Shown piece after piece: positions 1 through 11,375 of a stretch of 64,000 nt of DNA; position 1 is the first letter of the stretch, and every line of letters starts with the position of its first letter. Made by a program: the position numbers and the translations under genes. Source of the stretch: Tricholoma matsutake (lineage: Eukaryota; Basidiomycota; Agaricomycetes; Agaricales; Tricholomataceae); the NCBI GenBank assembly GCA_026075535.2, contig AP026547.1:6076001-6140000 (forward strand). The letters run 5' to 3'. The notes below the pieces were generated by a model that did not search any database, was not told the DNA's origin, and saw only the letters and a program-made list of their open reading frames with translations.

Positions 1-613
1 GTGGCAGCAGGGGTGGGTGCTGGGGTCATTGCCGTCATTGTCGTTGCTGATGATGATGTGCAGGCCATGAACACCATGAGAGTTTTCAGTTGTGATGGAG
101 GATAGGAGAATATCAAGAACTTCAAGGTGGGAAATGGCAGATGGTGAACTGCAAGCAAGGTCAGCATGCCCCAGAGATAATGCAGAGATGCTGGACTCAC
201 AGTGGCGATTTTGACATGGAATGCAGAAGCAAGAAACAAGCATATCTTATGAGTACAAGCCAACTATCAGCTTCACTGCTCCTTGCCAGCCCAAACAAAA
301 TATCTAACCCAACATCAGTCAACCTTCATTCAAAATAGAACAAAATGTACCCTCACCCTCACACATTCTACCTGACCAAATTGCCAGTGCCTCCTCATCA
401 CTTCTCCCACCATCCTCTCCTCCCTCAGCCCATGTCACTACGCTTGCAATGTCACTGCATTGTTGAGCCTCTTCTTCTTCTACTCACTTGTTCCACTGCA
501 CAAGGCATCCATTCCAAAACTATTTAAATGGCCTTCTCTGTGCACTCTCATGATTCTCACAACATAACAGAAATTTAATTGCATTCAGCTACAGCCTGTG
601 ATAGTAATCTACT
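1..613. other. Transposon flank without a supported gene
   Basis: No convincing coding exon is seen. The first 60 bases are a GTCATTG/GATGAT-type low-complexity stretch resembling the pyrimidine-rich sequence at 41.4-41.7 and 47.2-47.6 kb. The segment lies downstream of the C-terminal end of the Tnp2-like transposase read on the minus strand. No terminal inverted repeat of that transposon was recognised here. Confidence 0.4.
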
Positions 614-3600
614 TCAGTCAATAATGGACCACCTCCCACAGTCCTTAATGCGCCCAACTACACATTTTATCTGATTGAGATCAACAAATTCCATAGGCCC
701 CAAGTCTTCATAGTAGTTGATCCCACATCGATTAGTGGCTGGCTCCGAGCTTTTGACCTGATTGATGAACACATAGATGAAAGAATCAGCCTTGATGTTA
801 TGTATAGGGGAGTGAGGGATATCGACAACAACAAAGTGGAGGATTTGCCTGAAGAAATCTTGCAGATCAAACTCTGGTGTTCGACATGGTAGATGAGCAA
901 ATTTGTCAATGGCGAGTTGATACTGGAGGACGAGTAAGTTAATATGCACAAAATAGTGTAGTGGGAGGCTTACCCAGACAAATGACATATCTCAACTGTC
1001 AGATCTGAGTGGAACAAAGTCACGAGCATGCATAACATCACCATCCTCCAGCTGGCACACACGGCCATATTGGGCAAATTGAGTATTCCGGGGTATAAGC
1101 TCAGAGGATGAGTAAGTTAATATGCATGAAATAGTGTAGTGGGAGGCTTACCCGGACAAATGACATATCTCAACTGTCAGATCTGAGTGGAACAAAGTCA
1201 TGAGCATGCATAACATCACCATCCTCCAGCTGGTGCACACAGCCATATTGGGCAAATTGAGTATTCCGGGGTATAAGCTCCCGAATTATTGACACAGACT
1301 TGTTAAAGTGAGTGGCTAGGGTGGCAATGAGCTTTGTCCTCAGAGGAGTGGGGAGGGTTTCCACAGGTCCCTTGGGGGGAGTAAGAACATATAATGGGTC
1401 TAGCTCACTATGATAAGGGAGCGGGTTTGGGGCACCTACCATAACATGACTAGAGACTTACATGAAGGCAACTTGACATCTGTATCATGATGGACAGGAG
1501 GTAAGAGAATAAGTTGTTCATGCAAGCCATAGAGGAGGGTTATGTGCGTCAACTGTGCATGAGAGGTAACATACTTGTTGATGTTTGCATAGGGAAACTA
1601 TTGGCTCCTGATGTTACAGAGGATGTCGCCACAATGGTGCTCCATCGGAAATGCCCAATAAGCCCAGACTGGACCCATAGCCCTGATACTCGGTGCAATG
1701 TGAAGCAGTGCATGGATGGTGATGGGACAACAGGCTACGCGCAGTGGATCATTTTGGTAGTATAGACTGTTCATCTATCAGACAGCATCCTGCTGGCAAC
1801 AAGAAACACATACCATTCATACTTCTGTACCCAGCTCTGGAAACCTCTCTCAAGGTCATTAACTTGATCTTGGGTGATTTCAAATTTGAGGCAGAGTGTT
1901 AGCAGTTGAACTAATTCCATGAAGTGCTTGTAGTACCATGGATGCACAAATCGGCCTTTGAGGAGAGTAGGGGTGATGTATAATGTCCAGATTGAATGAG
2001 TTTTGGTGATCATCTGCGCCTTCTCTGATGCTATATTTGGAACCCTAGTGCCAAATGCCGCAGTGATAGTTTTTCCTGCCTTCGCGGTGGCCTCTCCAAT
2101 AGCCTCCCATACCGTTGGTCCCAACATGTAGCCTTTGTTGTCATGGGAAATATTTTTAAACTCTCCAGTCCAGAAGCAAATCAAGTTGGGAATGAGATTA
2201 GCCCATATCAGATGCATGGAATTGTAAGGGAAGGACACAGGAAAAGAGAGGGAGCTTAAGGTGCTGAGCAGCGGTAAACCTTTGACACCGTACTTGGTTG
2301 CAAGGCCTTCATAATCCACATTGGTTGACGTGTACTGGACTTCCTTTGCTTGCTCCATGAATGACATGTGATTTCATAGTGGAAGCACACATGGGTTGTA
2401 TTGCTCCTGTGAGCCTGGGAAGCCATCACAGCACAAAGGAACATAATGCATCGTCACTCATGAGGCTGGAATGCGGACTCCTTTGATTGTACACATGCGG
2501 CATGGAGAGATTGCGTTGTGGCCCTTCATGCACATAATCATTGAGACAGCTGGTATATTGCCAAAGACAACGATCAGATATGCATGTAAGAGGAAGACAA
2601 CCTTGGTGATCTCATCAAAAGCAGAAACACCAATCTCGAGCTGCAGAAGTTCCTGGACTAGGGGCCATAAAAATGAATTGAAATCACAGGGTTTCTTTGG
2701 TCTGGGAACCACTCTGATCGAGATAATGTTCTGCTTGAGATACTGCTCTTTGGGAGGGAGGTTATAATTCAACAGAATAATTGGCCATGCAGTCTTGGTA
2801 TGGCGCTTGAAGGGGCCAAAGCCATCTGCAGATAACCCAAGTGCGATGTCCCGAGGATCGGAAAAGAACCATGTTGGGAGCTCTTCAGTGTCAATCGTGA
2901 TGAGGGTCTCTCAGAGTGAATGATAATGAGTGCCGTCAAAAATATCAGTTAATTTTGTTGGGTCAGCTTCGTGTTTGGACTGGTACTGCATTTTTGTTGC
3001 ATAGGAAGTACTTGCAAGCATTGTGCAGAGACAGGGAATAATAGGAAGATACTCAAAGATTGCCTGTGGTGTTGTCCCATCAGCTTTATAGTGGTCAGTG
3101 TTGCATTTTGGGCATTTCTTGAGGGTTTCATATGGGCCAGTATAGCAGACACATGAGGAGGGGCAACAGTGATAGCTCATGGGCTGGAAACCAGAGAGAA
3201 ACTGAACATGTTTCTCTGTATTCTTCAGGGAGTCTATTGGAGACTGAGGGAAAGTGAAGCAAAGTTTGTTGAATGCTTTGTCAGTGAGGCATTCCTCAAG
3301 TTTGAGGGCATAGGCATGGAGGAGGGTCAGGTCACTCTCATCCAGGATATTGCCCTCTGTAAGTACATCTGTCAGACAACAGTAAAGGTATAATTTGACA
3401 CAGACTCACCTAATCGTGAGGCTTCCTTCAAGAAGCTTTCACTGAGGAGGTCCCATACTAAGACCTCTTCCTGTCCCAACTCTGTGCTTGGCATTTCATA
3501 TTCACCCTCATCTTCCTGGAAGTCTTCGTTGCTGTTGAAATCCTCATCCTCCATGACCTCATCTTCTTGCATGACCTGATTCTCTTCTGTGATCTCGTCT

Positions 3601-4195
3601 TCCTCATCTTCCTCATCACTCTCCTCAACAACAAACTGCTGCACATGATTATGCCCCCATCGTTGTAAGCCAACTTGCTCAACACAACAGGCAATGCGAG
3701 GGGAGTGGCATAAGTTGGTCAACCATACTCATCACTGAGGGGTGGCACAAATGATGGAGACAGTTTGGGGGAGCCATTGTTGACTCCAGATGGTCCTGCC
3801 TCACCCATCTGCAAGTCTGGATTTGCTTCCAGAATGACCTGTGACAGACAACCTTGATCATCGACATTTCTTGGGAGATCATTAGATGTATACTTGTCAA
3901 AATCCTCACCCATGGTAGAGTTATGCATGGGGTCCTCCACTAACAAAAGGGCTTGTCGAGCAGGAGCTCGGTGTCCAATGACCTGTTGCTTCGGTGAAGG
4001 GCGAGATGATTTCTTTTGTCTGGTCTTCCTTATTGAGGGCTGGTTCTGTGCAAGGATACTCAACATCAAACATGAAGGACCTTGCGCTGCCTCATGATGC
4101 CTTTCAGTCTTCTGTATGACCAACTTGCCACAATTACATGCACCCAGACGCTTTGCGGCCATGACTGAGGAGCAAATTTTAGTGGGCATGCTCAT
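614..4195 (-). pseudogene. Tnp2-like (CACTA/En-Spm superfamily) transposase, decayed
   Basis: Reading leftwards, the fragments are: an N-terminal part with a Cys-rich start and a long Glu/Asp-rich stretch (4195-3372); a CPKC-type zinc segment (CPKCNTDHYKADGTT, about 3110); a central block (2772-2458) with CRMCTIKG; a long block (2367-1771) with FPYNSMHLIWANLIPNL; and a C-terminal block (1442-614) with GRIKDCGRWSIID. This order matches basidiomycete Tnp2 transposases. The frame is interrupted at several points and followed by TGA where the family has Arg. A 50-nt intron (about 925-973, GT..AG on the minus strand) explains one break. No terminal CACTA repeats were found, so element ends are unknown. 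Almost certainly inactive. Confidence 0.8.
932..1280. repeat. 171-bp direct tandem duplication
   Basis: Positions 932-1102 and 1110-1280 are nearly identical, separated by 7 bp (period 178). The few differences include CA/TG and CG/CA pairs. The unit covers the end of one exon, the donor site and most of the small intron of the transposase on the minus strand, so the exon-intron junction is duplicated. Confidence 0.9.
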
Positions 4196-4244
4196 AGGGA
4201 CACAGGGATCAGCTCACCAGAATATACCTCTCCACACCTGTTAT

Positions 4245-4790
4245 CGTCCTCCTCATTGTCAACTTGAGCCTTGATATCAATGAAACAGCGGAACACTGTG
4301 CGTTGTGCCTTTGGCAATGCTCCTAAGTTTCCTATGAGCGGATATCAGCATTTTGTATTGCTTATTTTTTGTATTATCATTCATTTGGCATGTACTATGT
4401 ATCTACTTTACTGACTAGCAAAATGAATCAAAAGGAACTTACTCAAGGGGGGCAATGAGGAGGACGGTGGGAGTGCCAAGAAAAGTTGAAGGTGGTGGTC
4501 GGGATGAAAGCGAGAAAGTGTGCAAAAGCCAGCAAACAAATATTGTTTGGAATGTTCAATCCTCAGCTATCCGGTTATGTCTGTACCCTAACATATACAT
4601 GCCAAATGAATGATAATACAAAAAATAAGCCTAAGAATCCAATAAAAATCAATACAAAATGTTGATATCCACTCATAGAAAACTTAGGAACATTGCTGAA
4701 GCCATGACGAACAATGTCCCAGATGCAGTCCACCATTTCCTTGACATTGAGGCTCAAGTGGGCAATGAGGAGGACAGTGATGGGTCTGGA
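4245..4790. repeat. Inverted duplication of the 5' end of the SPT5-like gene
   Basis: The left arm (about 4245-4400) is the reverse complement of about 4590-4790 with moderate divergence. Shared words include CCTAAGTTT, GGATATCA and TTTTTTGTATTATCATTCAT. Some differences are CG/TG or CA. The right arm holds the first exon of the plus-strand SPT5-like gene; the left arm carries a diverged minus-strand copy (NEEDDNRCGE against NEEDSDGSGD). A further short direct copy (GGGCAATGAGGAGGAC) lies at about 4449. The arms could be ends of an element or the result of inverted duplication. Confidence 0.7.
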
Positions 4791-7700
4791 GATGGACCTC
4801 CTGGTAAGTTGACTCCAGCACTCCCTACAAGCGCCGTTAATCTGTTTACATTCTAGACGACTTCATTGACAATCAGGATTGTGGACAACCAAAAGACACA
4901 CCAGGGCTCCTGGAAAACAAGCTGCCTGACCAAGGCAAGGAGGATCTGAACGACTTCTTGTCGGGAATCTTGGAACAGTTGCGTAACCTCAATGCACAGC
5001 AGCCAAGATATGATGACGATGTTGATTCCAATGACTCAGACACCCTGGCTGCCATCACTTCATGCATGCCAACTAATGCAGACTATCCATTACTGAGGGT
5101 CCACTGTGCTGTGAGCCTCAATCGTTACAATTTTGTGATAGCCTACTGACTTATTATATCTAGCTAGGGAAGGAGAGCAACACCATAGCCTACCTGTTTA
5201 GGGTTGTGCAACTGGAACACAAGTTGAGGTCTGCATTCTCATGTGATTCAGCTCATGGGTGATTTTATATTGAGGCCTTCATGAACCCTGTGCTGTCTAA
5301 GCTGCTACATTCTAACCCACAACTTATTCACCCACAAGAGGGTTTTGGGGTGATTGACATGGAAGAGTGGACTATGCTATTGGATATGGATGATGAAAGG
5401 TGCCCCTCTGTTGGAGATTGGGTTACCATCCACCATGGGTTGTACAAAGAGGATGTAGACTATGTTCAGTCCACCAAGAACTGGGGTCAAATCACCCTTC
5501 TTTTAGTTCCTCCCCTCCCTTCCCCTCCCGTGGTTGGTTCTTCTTCCGGGAAAAGGAAACAATCTGGTACCCATGCTGACCCCTGCCTGTTTACCGAGGA
5601 CATGGTGATGAACTTTGTGAGGAACCATGGCATCACACAATTCCAGAAAGGGGAGGACGATTCGTGGTGGACCATCTTGGGTCGTAAGTTCAAGCATGCT
5701 CTCAAAGTTAGGACATTCCACCATCATTCAGTCTCATCTACCTCTGTCTCCATGCCTATCAGTACATTTTACAAGTTTAAAAAGGCCCCTCACCCAGACA
5801 TCATGAACATGACATTCCCTGGCCCTTTAGAATGGAAATTTTCTGAAGGTGAATGTGTGGTAGCCATTAAGCCCTCAGAAAAGTGAGGCATTATTAAAGC
5901 CATGCATCCTCATTCAGTGGAGGTGGATCTTGAGGATGGCAAGGGCATAGTGAATGTCCCTTGGTCCAATTTGAGAAAGTATGTTGCCATCGGTGACTTT
6001 GCCAAAGTGATAAGTGGAGCTCTCTGTGGAGAAAAAGGATGGGTAGTAGAAATTAGTGGTGATGAATTTGAAAGTGTTCAGATCGCTGAATGGTTCAAAT
6101 GCCAAGAAATAAGTGGTGGCATAACAGCTGTTGGAAGGGGCAGCATACATGGCGGAGTGCTTCACAACATCCTAATGGTAGGTACATGGCCAAACTTTTG
6201 CAACCAACCACTAATCAACCTTTACCAGGGACACCATGTCCATATAAATTGGGTCAAGGTTATCAACCCACCACTCACATTTATGAAGCAACAGTCTACA
6301 TCAAGCAGTACATCAGCAGATCTGCTCATTGCCCACCCAACCCATCCATTCACATTGGATCCATCAGAGCGTGCACCATGGATCAAAACAGAAGTTGTTG
6401 TCTGCAAGGTCAAGCATCCAATGAAGGGTTACCGTGCAATCATCAAGGATGTTCTGCCTCTGCAGGACAATTTAAGTGGCCTCAGAATAACCACTCAGTT
6501 CACCCACATTAACCCTGCCCATCCATTTAAAACTGAGGTTTTGGACTATGACAATGTTGTGGAAGCATTGTATGTTACTCTAATTTCTGTCGGCGGGCAT
6601 TGTGACTAATTTCCTTCAAGTTCTGGTCTCCACTTATACAATTTTGCCCCGTCTTCAAGTGACCTCTTCAAACCTCTTCTGAGACATCCTGTGAGGGCTC
6701 CAGCACCCCAGTGATAGGTCCACCTTGTTGTTCAAGCTCGGAAAACACATCTACAATCATCATCAAAGCTCTATGAACCCATACAAACCCCTCCAAAGCT
6801 CTACGAACCCCTCTGAAGCTCTACAAAGCTCTACAAAGTCACGAGAATGCATCGAAATTCTTCGTATGCCTTCGGCTGCCATAATACAATTCCCCCAACC
6901 TTTGTACAGCTCAGGATATACACTTGGAACATCGTCGATGGGTTCCGAACCAGTATTGAGCAATATCGCAGCGATATTGGCCTTTGAACAAGTCCGATAT
7001 TTCCTCAACTGACTTCAAAAATCATCGAACATCGCAAATCAACATCGGACACTATATCGCTATCCGAATAATCATTGCACACATGCCAGACGTATTCCCT
7101 ACCATTGTCGAACAATATCGCACTGATATTGGGCCATGAACAAAGTCCGAAGAATCTTCGAAAATCTTCGAAAAACATTGAACCTCGAAAAACATCGTCG
7201 GACACAGTATTTCCTGTTCGAACAATCTTTGGATGCATGCTGGACACATGGGACACTATATCAAGTATATCGAACACATTTCGACCGCATGTGCATGCAT
7301 ACAATCTGCTCAAAGCAGTTTCCGATCTTTTATTCAATTTATAACAAGGACAGTCCAGTTTTAGCTATTCTTTCTTATTATTTCTTCATCATGTGTTATA
7401 TTCACCCCTTCTAGGCTCGCTTTATTGTTCTGATATACTTATATTGTCTTTTGCCTCGAGCTTTCCCCATGTTTGCCTCATGTTCTCTAGCCTTTTTAGA
7501 TACTTTCTTTATTTTATATAAAAAGATGTACTAGATACAAAGAAAAACAAGAAAGTCATTGTCTTCCTCCCAGATCACAGTGATTTGAGAGTTCGGTTTA
7601 GTCTTATTCAGTCCGAAGTTTGGTGTTTTACACTAAACTTCCTCAAAATTCCTCAAAATTCCTTGCATTACACTATTTTTGCTCTCGCTTCCCTCAATTA

Positions 7701-8654
7701 GCCTTTTCTTCACTTCTACTACTCGTCTAGTCCCCTGATCTTGCATCTGAACATATTTGCGCACTTTGAATTCCTCAAAACGTCTTCAAAAAAACCTTGA
7801 AAAATATTGTGACATCTCGAAAATCATTGCAAGGTCTCAAAACACATTCTTTTAGCTTTGAACTGCTTCGACAAGCAGTTGTTTTATGACTATTTGACAG
7901 TCAGTCTGACAGGTGACATCTAGAGGGCCTCACATCCTTCCTCTGACTCATGTTATACCATCCGAAGCCATTTTGTGGGTTTTGTTTGGGTTTCCAGGTT
8001 GAGCATCATCACCGGCAAACCCCAGCTGATGGTGGTAGTTGTACCCCCATGCCGAATTACATTCTCTCATCGCCCGCTTGGAATCCATCATCATGGACTC
8101 CACAAACTCCCCTCCCTGATTTCCCAAAGATTGAGTTGGCTTCCTCTTCTCATCAGCTGCCTATCTCCCCACAGCAGCAACATCCAGTGCACCCTCTACT
8201 AGACTCATGACTTACTGGTGCAACAATGAAGGTATCAGTTATGGGTGGAGAACATAAAGATAAGGAAGTGGCTGTTCCAATTATGCAAGTATCTGGGCAA
8301 CTATCCATCCAGTTCTCACACTATGAGACATCAGGATTCTTGCCTCCGGAACAGGTTTCTCCCAGGCACCCTCACCCAATGTGCAACAATGGGCCACTTG
8401 TTGTGATTGATGGTGAGCACTGTGGCAAAAATGTTCGCTGAATCCACCATCGATATGAAGATGGTCGACCAATTGTCATGGTGGCTGTTATCCATCGGAT
8501 GGAGGATGGTCAAGGAAGTCTCTTGGAGGAACACTTGGAGTTCAGTCCTGATGAACTGTGTGTTGGCCATGAGATGAAGGAGGAAAAAGAATGGAACGAT
8601 GGACTGATGTCTGGTCTTCGCAAGGAGGCGAGGAAGATGTGTGCAGATAAGTGA
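4704..8654 (+). pseudogene. SPT5-like NGN/KOW protein gene, interrupted and decayed
   Basis: The conceptual product resembles Spt5, the elongation factor that binds RNA polymerase. It has an acidic N-terminus, an NGN-like stretch (LLRVHCAV, then FYIEAFMNPVLSKLL near 5260-5320), KOW-like motifs (VGDWVTIHHGLYKEDVDYV near 5420; GDFAKVISGALCGEKGWVV near 5990) and a Ser/Pro-rich tail with a last globular block (8229-8654, ending GLRKEARKMCADK). An intron at about 5111-5168 joins the NGN parts. TGA interrupts at about 5260 (Trp expected), 5884 and 8439 (Arg expected). The tail is split by about 1.2 kb of foreign sequence. Start chosen at the ATG before NNVPDAVHHF. It appears to be a repetitive, transposon-associated relative and not the cellular Spt5, which is usually single copy. 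Confidence 0.65.
6720..7945. mobile_element. Unidentified LTR-like insertion inside the SPT5-like gene
   Basis: Coding similarity of the SPT5-like tail stops near 6715 (after RHPVRAPAPQ) and resumes near 7990. The intervening 1.2 kb holds degenerate short repeats (CTCTACAAAG/CTCTACGAAC at 6765-6840), GAACAATATCG-type words, and a promoter-like stretch with TATATAAAAAG near 7520. This composition recalls a solo LTR or a truncated gypsy end. No clear target-site duplication was found, so boundaries are approximate. Confidence 0.4.
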
Positions 8655-8705
8655 TCAAGTTTTTACAAAGCATAAAATATTTAGATACTCTATAATTTAT
8701 CCTAT

Positions 8706-8835
8706 GTGCCTGTTATAATTACTTTCCGCTGCTTATTCTGCCCACCGTCGTTGTCTTTCTTTCTCTTGTTGTCTTTCTTTCTCTTGTCATCTTTCTTTCT
8801 CTCATCCCCTTGCTTTCTGCCCCACTTCTTTACTC
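8706..8835 (+). repeat. Pyrimidine-rich low-complexity tract
   Basis: Short tandem units of the type TCTTTCTTTCTCTTG repeat three times between 8750 and 8810. No gene is supported between the SPT5-like stop and the next coding remnant. Confidence 0.6.
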
Positions 8836-8879
8836 GTTGGACATTCATGTTGAAGACTGGGTTCACTAGGTGGCTATTA

Positions 8880-9400
8880 TCAATGTAGATCTGGATTGTG
8901 ACTTCTCCTGTATTTCTGATGGTATGTCATGGCAACCTATCAAGTAAGTATCTTTGCATACCTTTTGTTCTGATGGTTGGGTACTGACATCTACATCCCC
9001 ATTAGGGACTGGGCTGGCTTGTCTGGTATCTATGTGGAGTCTTCAGCTTCCATTTGCCTGCAGACAAACCAGTGCTTACCCGAGACATTGGAGACATCAG
9101 GACGGTCAACCCACACCCTATTCTCCAGTAGGCCAAGTTGGTTCTCCACCATATAACTTTCAAGCTTTGTGTCTGGTTCCATCAGGCTTTCCTCAACATC
9201 AGAGGTGCCATTGCTGATGCCAATAACACTCCCAACACGATGGTGAATAGCAGGGTGAATGCAGGGGGATTTCTGGTTTGTGGACATTCTATTGCGCTGT
9301 GGATTTCCTGACTTGTAACCTACTTTATATATTGCAGGTTTCATTAGTCTACCCACGCAACCACCCAGACCAAGTTCAAGATCTGGAACGCTAGCAATGT
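8880..9400 (+). pseudogene. Hypothetical protein remnant, transposon neighbourhood
   Basis: A reading frame runs from about 8890 to 8945, then after a GTAAGT..AG intron (about 8943-9004) continues with WLVWYLCGVFSFHLPADK, RDIGDIRTVNPHPIL and WFHQAFLNIRGAIADANN, and after a second small intron (about 9303-9340) ends near 9400. TAG at about 9111 interrupts it. The regular exon-intron structure suggests a real former gene. I do not recognise a domain. It may belong with the acidic-tail gene at 9980-10870 as cargo of the same element. Confidence 0.35.
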
Positions 9401-9462
9401 AACGTCTCCCTGTGCATTTATGTTATTTGCATTCTGATACCATCAACTAACATTGTTCACCC

Positions 9463-9800
9463 AAGGTCCAGCCTAGAGCAATGAGAGTCGCCACGTACTT
9501 TGAGCCCAAATCCAGTCTAGCAAAATGCATCCCCTGAACATGTTAATTGCATCCCTGGCTTTGTGCCCACTCCCTTACCCAATGCCCAAGCTCTGGCCCC
9601 AAGCAATGAGCACAATTTCCACCTGTACATTAAGTCTAGTCTATAGAAATTCATTGCCCTGAATGTGTTAATTGCATCCCTGTCTTTGCAGCACCTCCTG
9701 CTCCCAACACACAAGCTCCAGCCTTGAGCAATGAGCCGCTGCATACGTTAAGTCCAGTCTACATGAAATGTGTCCCCCTGAATGTGTTGATTGCATCCTG
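9463..9800 (+). repeat. 125-bp tandem repeat, about 2.7 copies
   Basis: The marker AAGCAATGAG-type box recurs at 9463, 9588 and 9713 (spacing exactly 125). The marker GTTAATTGCATCCCTG recurs at 9542, 9667 and (diverged) 9786. Copies are degenerate, so the array is old. No coding potential is apparent. Confidence 0.85.
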
Positions 9801-9979
9801 TCATTATTTCCAGGAACATTCAAGTGGTCCTCTGTGCAAAACTTGGTCCTCAACTTCTAGTTTTTCTGACCCTTGTGCCAGAAGACTTATCTTGTGGTTT
9901 GCCTCTGCAGTGCATAGACTATACATGGATCTTATCCTTTGTTGAGTCCTTAAGAGTGTGTTGTTACCCACCAATCCTC

Positions 9980-10870
9980 ATGGCAAAAACTTCAGTGTCT
10001 AAGAAATCCAAGCAAGGTGGTAAGGCGAAGTCAGCATTGACCTCTCTCACAAAGAAAGTGGGAGGTTAGTGTTTCACTATTTTGTGTTGAGACATTATCG
10101 CTTACTGTGCTGCACTTGACTAGGAACAGCAGCAAAAACCTTTGAGGCTCAGTTGAAGGAACTAAAGGGTCCAGTCACTGTTTTTCTCCTTTGTACATTC
10201 CTGACACCATCATCAGCTGAGAATGATGCCTTGCACAAGGCTGCAGCTGCTAAAAAAAATACTGTGATGATGATACCACAGCCACCCAGAGGAAGCGGCA
10301 TCACCGGTAATGGATTCAACTTACAAACTGTGATGCACCTTGAGGATGATACTGACTTGTACACTGCTCTTCGCATAAGTTGATCCCTTGTGCACATAGC
10401 CTTTCTGAGGATTAGTAGTGTTGTGTCTGGGACTTAACTGCCACAGCCAGGCTTGACTGTTCTGTTATGTGGCACTGCCAACCAAAGCCGGTCATTGCCA
10501 AAATCATTGCAATGGTACATTCTTATCTGCTTTCTTACCTCATTCTTAGATCTCCTAGGCTTGAGAGCGCCACCACTACTTCAAGTGTTTCCCACACGGT
10601 TGGGTGGTTGAAGAATTTATTAAGTCCAGTCTGAAGAACAAGCATGCCTATGCCCATAAACGTGGATATTTTGCTGTAATGACAAACTTGGATGAAGTAG
10701 TGAGTAATAAGGATGAGGATGAGAAGGATGGGGACAATGCAGAGGATATGGACAATGCGGAGGACAATGCGGAGGATGTGGGGGATGTGGAGGATGTGGA
10801 GGAAGACACAGAGGATGAAGGTGACAAGGGCAAGGGACTCGAAGAGGATAGGGGTAGCTCAGATGCTTGA
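9980..10870 (+). pseudogene. Hypothetical protein with basic N-terminus and acidic tail
   Basis: Exon 1 (9980-10064) encodes a Lys/Ser-rich start (MAKTSVSKKSKQGGKAK). A GTTAGT..TAG intron (10065-10123) leads in frame to exon 2 (AAKTFEAQLKELKGP). Later pieces read CQPKPVIAKIIAM near 10475 and SSLKNKHAYAHKRGYF near 10625, followed by a run of Glu/Asp/Asn repeats (NAEDxDNAED) to 10870. Intermediate frames are broken. Similar 'LKNK-AY-KKGY' endings occur in repetitive Agaricomycete hypothetical proteins as I remember them. Function unknown. Confidence 0.35.
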
Positions 10871-11043
10871 AATGTGATCATGCTCTGTATGTATGGCCTG
10901 AATTTCAGCCAATAACAAATGATTTCCAATGGAGGGGACCACTACCCATAACAGTTGAAAAGTCACTGCTAGCAGTATGAAACCTGTTGATAAAACTACT
11001 ACATAAAGTGGATGAATTCTTCCACTCTCAAAGAACCTGGAAG

Positions 11044-11375
11044 GTTGATGAAATTCAACCTGGGTAGAGGTTGTTATTCTCACCCATATAAAGATGAAAA
11101 CAACCCATGGGATGGATTTGGTACAGTATGAATTAGGACAAATTCTGTGAGGAATTCATCCCTTTGACACCCTTAAATGGGGGGGGAAATTTCCTTCTTT
11201 CATTCCCCTTACAGTTGATGAAATTCAGCCCATGTAGAAGAGTGTTATTTTTGCCCACATAAAGATGAAAACCATCCCATGAGATGAATTTGGTGTGGGA
11301 TGAACTGGGGACAAAATTTGGGAGGTTTTCATCCCATTGACTCATCCCTTGCATATAGAAAAAAACCTCCTTTTT
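11044..11375. repeat. 170-bp tandem repeat, two degenerate copies
   Basis: GTTGATGAAATTCA starts a unit at 11044 and again at 11214. The CATAAAGATGAAAAC box and the AATTTGGT box follow at matching distances. A related word (GATGAAATTCAGCCTG) recurs at about 48055, so this may be a dispersed non-coding repeat. No open frame. Confidence 0.7.

Noticed and set aside
4704..8654. Calling the NGN/KOW gene the host SPT5
   Set aside because: Several stops, a large insertion and the transposon setting make an essential single-copy gene implausible.
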